Source: Collimonas rhizosphaerae
GTDB lineage: Bacteria; Pseudomonadota; Gammaproteobacteria; Burkholderiales; Burkholderiaceae_D
Assembly: GCF_038896935.1 (NCBI RefSeq)
Contig: NZ_JBANDC010000005.1
Span: forward strand, 248,001 to 312,000
Direction of reading: 5' to 3'
DNA: 64,000 nucleotides
Made by a program: the position numbers and the translations under genes. Shown one piece after another: positions 63,903 to 64,000 of the stretch. Within the stretch, counting starts at the first letter, position 1; the number at the start of each line of letters is the position of its first letter. The notes beneath the pieces were generated by a model that saw nothing but the letters and a program-made list of their open reading frames with translations, was not told where the DNA came from and made no database searches.

Positions 63903-63907
63903 AGCAC

Positions 63908-64000
63908 GAGCACAAGATCGACTTCATCGACGAAATCTGGTCAGCCGATCACTACTTGCTGCCGCTTGATGCTCCTGATGAGGCGCTCTATCGCGCTGCC
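63908..64000 (+). pseudogene. Unidentified coding fragment running off the window
   Basis: Thirty-one codons (KIDFIDEIWSADHYLLPLDA, then PDEALYRAA) in a frame different from the gene D fragment. They keep coherent codon use to the window end. The product is not recognised. Confidence 0.35.

Overview
The window is chromosomal DNA of a GC-rich Gram-negative bacterium, most likely a betaproteobacterium of the Oxalobacteraceae (Collimonas/Herbaspirillum-like). This placement is an inference. It rests on the pepP-HAD-ubiH cluster, DUF4148 and DUF3761 proteins, the NodT/FUSC/DUF1656/HlyD efflux operon, and codon usage. No rRNA, tRNA or CRISPR array was recognised.

Region 1 (1-48.2 kb) is a dense core-like chromosome. 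pepP, a HAD hydrolase and a ubiH-like monooxygenase face a proton-translocating transhydrogenase operon in which panD lies between the two alpha-subunit genes. Then come nudJ-mnmA, a four-gene aromatic-acid/fusaric-acid-type efflux operon, a SulP transporter, a cytochrome b561-YceI-YceI operon, PhoD, and a DUF2946 plus outer-membrane barrel pair. A MipA-SDR operon is divergent from an RstAB-like two-component system. After these are two large zinc peptidases (M1, M13), a tyrosine phosphatase, an orphan branched-chain amino-acid-type binding protein, a hydroxyacid dehydrogenase, a double-domain glycosyltransferase-like protein, an antiporter, an NCS2 purine permease, two lipoproteins and a GNAT enzyme. 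A LysR regulator is divergent from an aldo/keto reductase.

Region 2 (49.2-57.7 kb) is rearranged accessory DNA. A signal-peptide-bearing NTF2-like gene (49262-49783) has a nearly identical truncated copy at 54717-55169, abutting an IS21 transposase remnant. The sequence just downstream of copy 1 reappears at about 56640-56850, so a whole block was duplicated and later split. Between the copies lie a 2-hydroxycarboxylate transporter with an isocitrate-dehydrogenase-like enzyme, and an alpha/beta hydrolase. A perfect 32-bp palindrome lies between a small unknown gene and a Cro/C1-type regulator.

Region 3 (57.8-64.0 kb) is a degraded P2-like prophage. A host-like gene is cut off where it meets baseplate gene V. 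Genes S and V, adjacent in P2, are separated here by about 3.6 kb of AT-richer cargo: two lipoprotein genes and a lectin-like gene. Three copies of the 3' end of gene S are interspersed with this cargo. Antisense to S, each copy reads as an intrinsic terminator, and two of them sit directly downstream of the two lipoprotein genes. Upstream, an endolysin is fused in frame to the tail completion protein R, and a gene D fragment lies in the wrong orientation at the window edge. This repeat-bracketed cargo site is the most interesting structure in the window.
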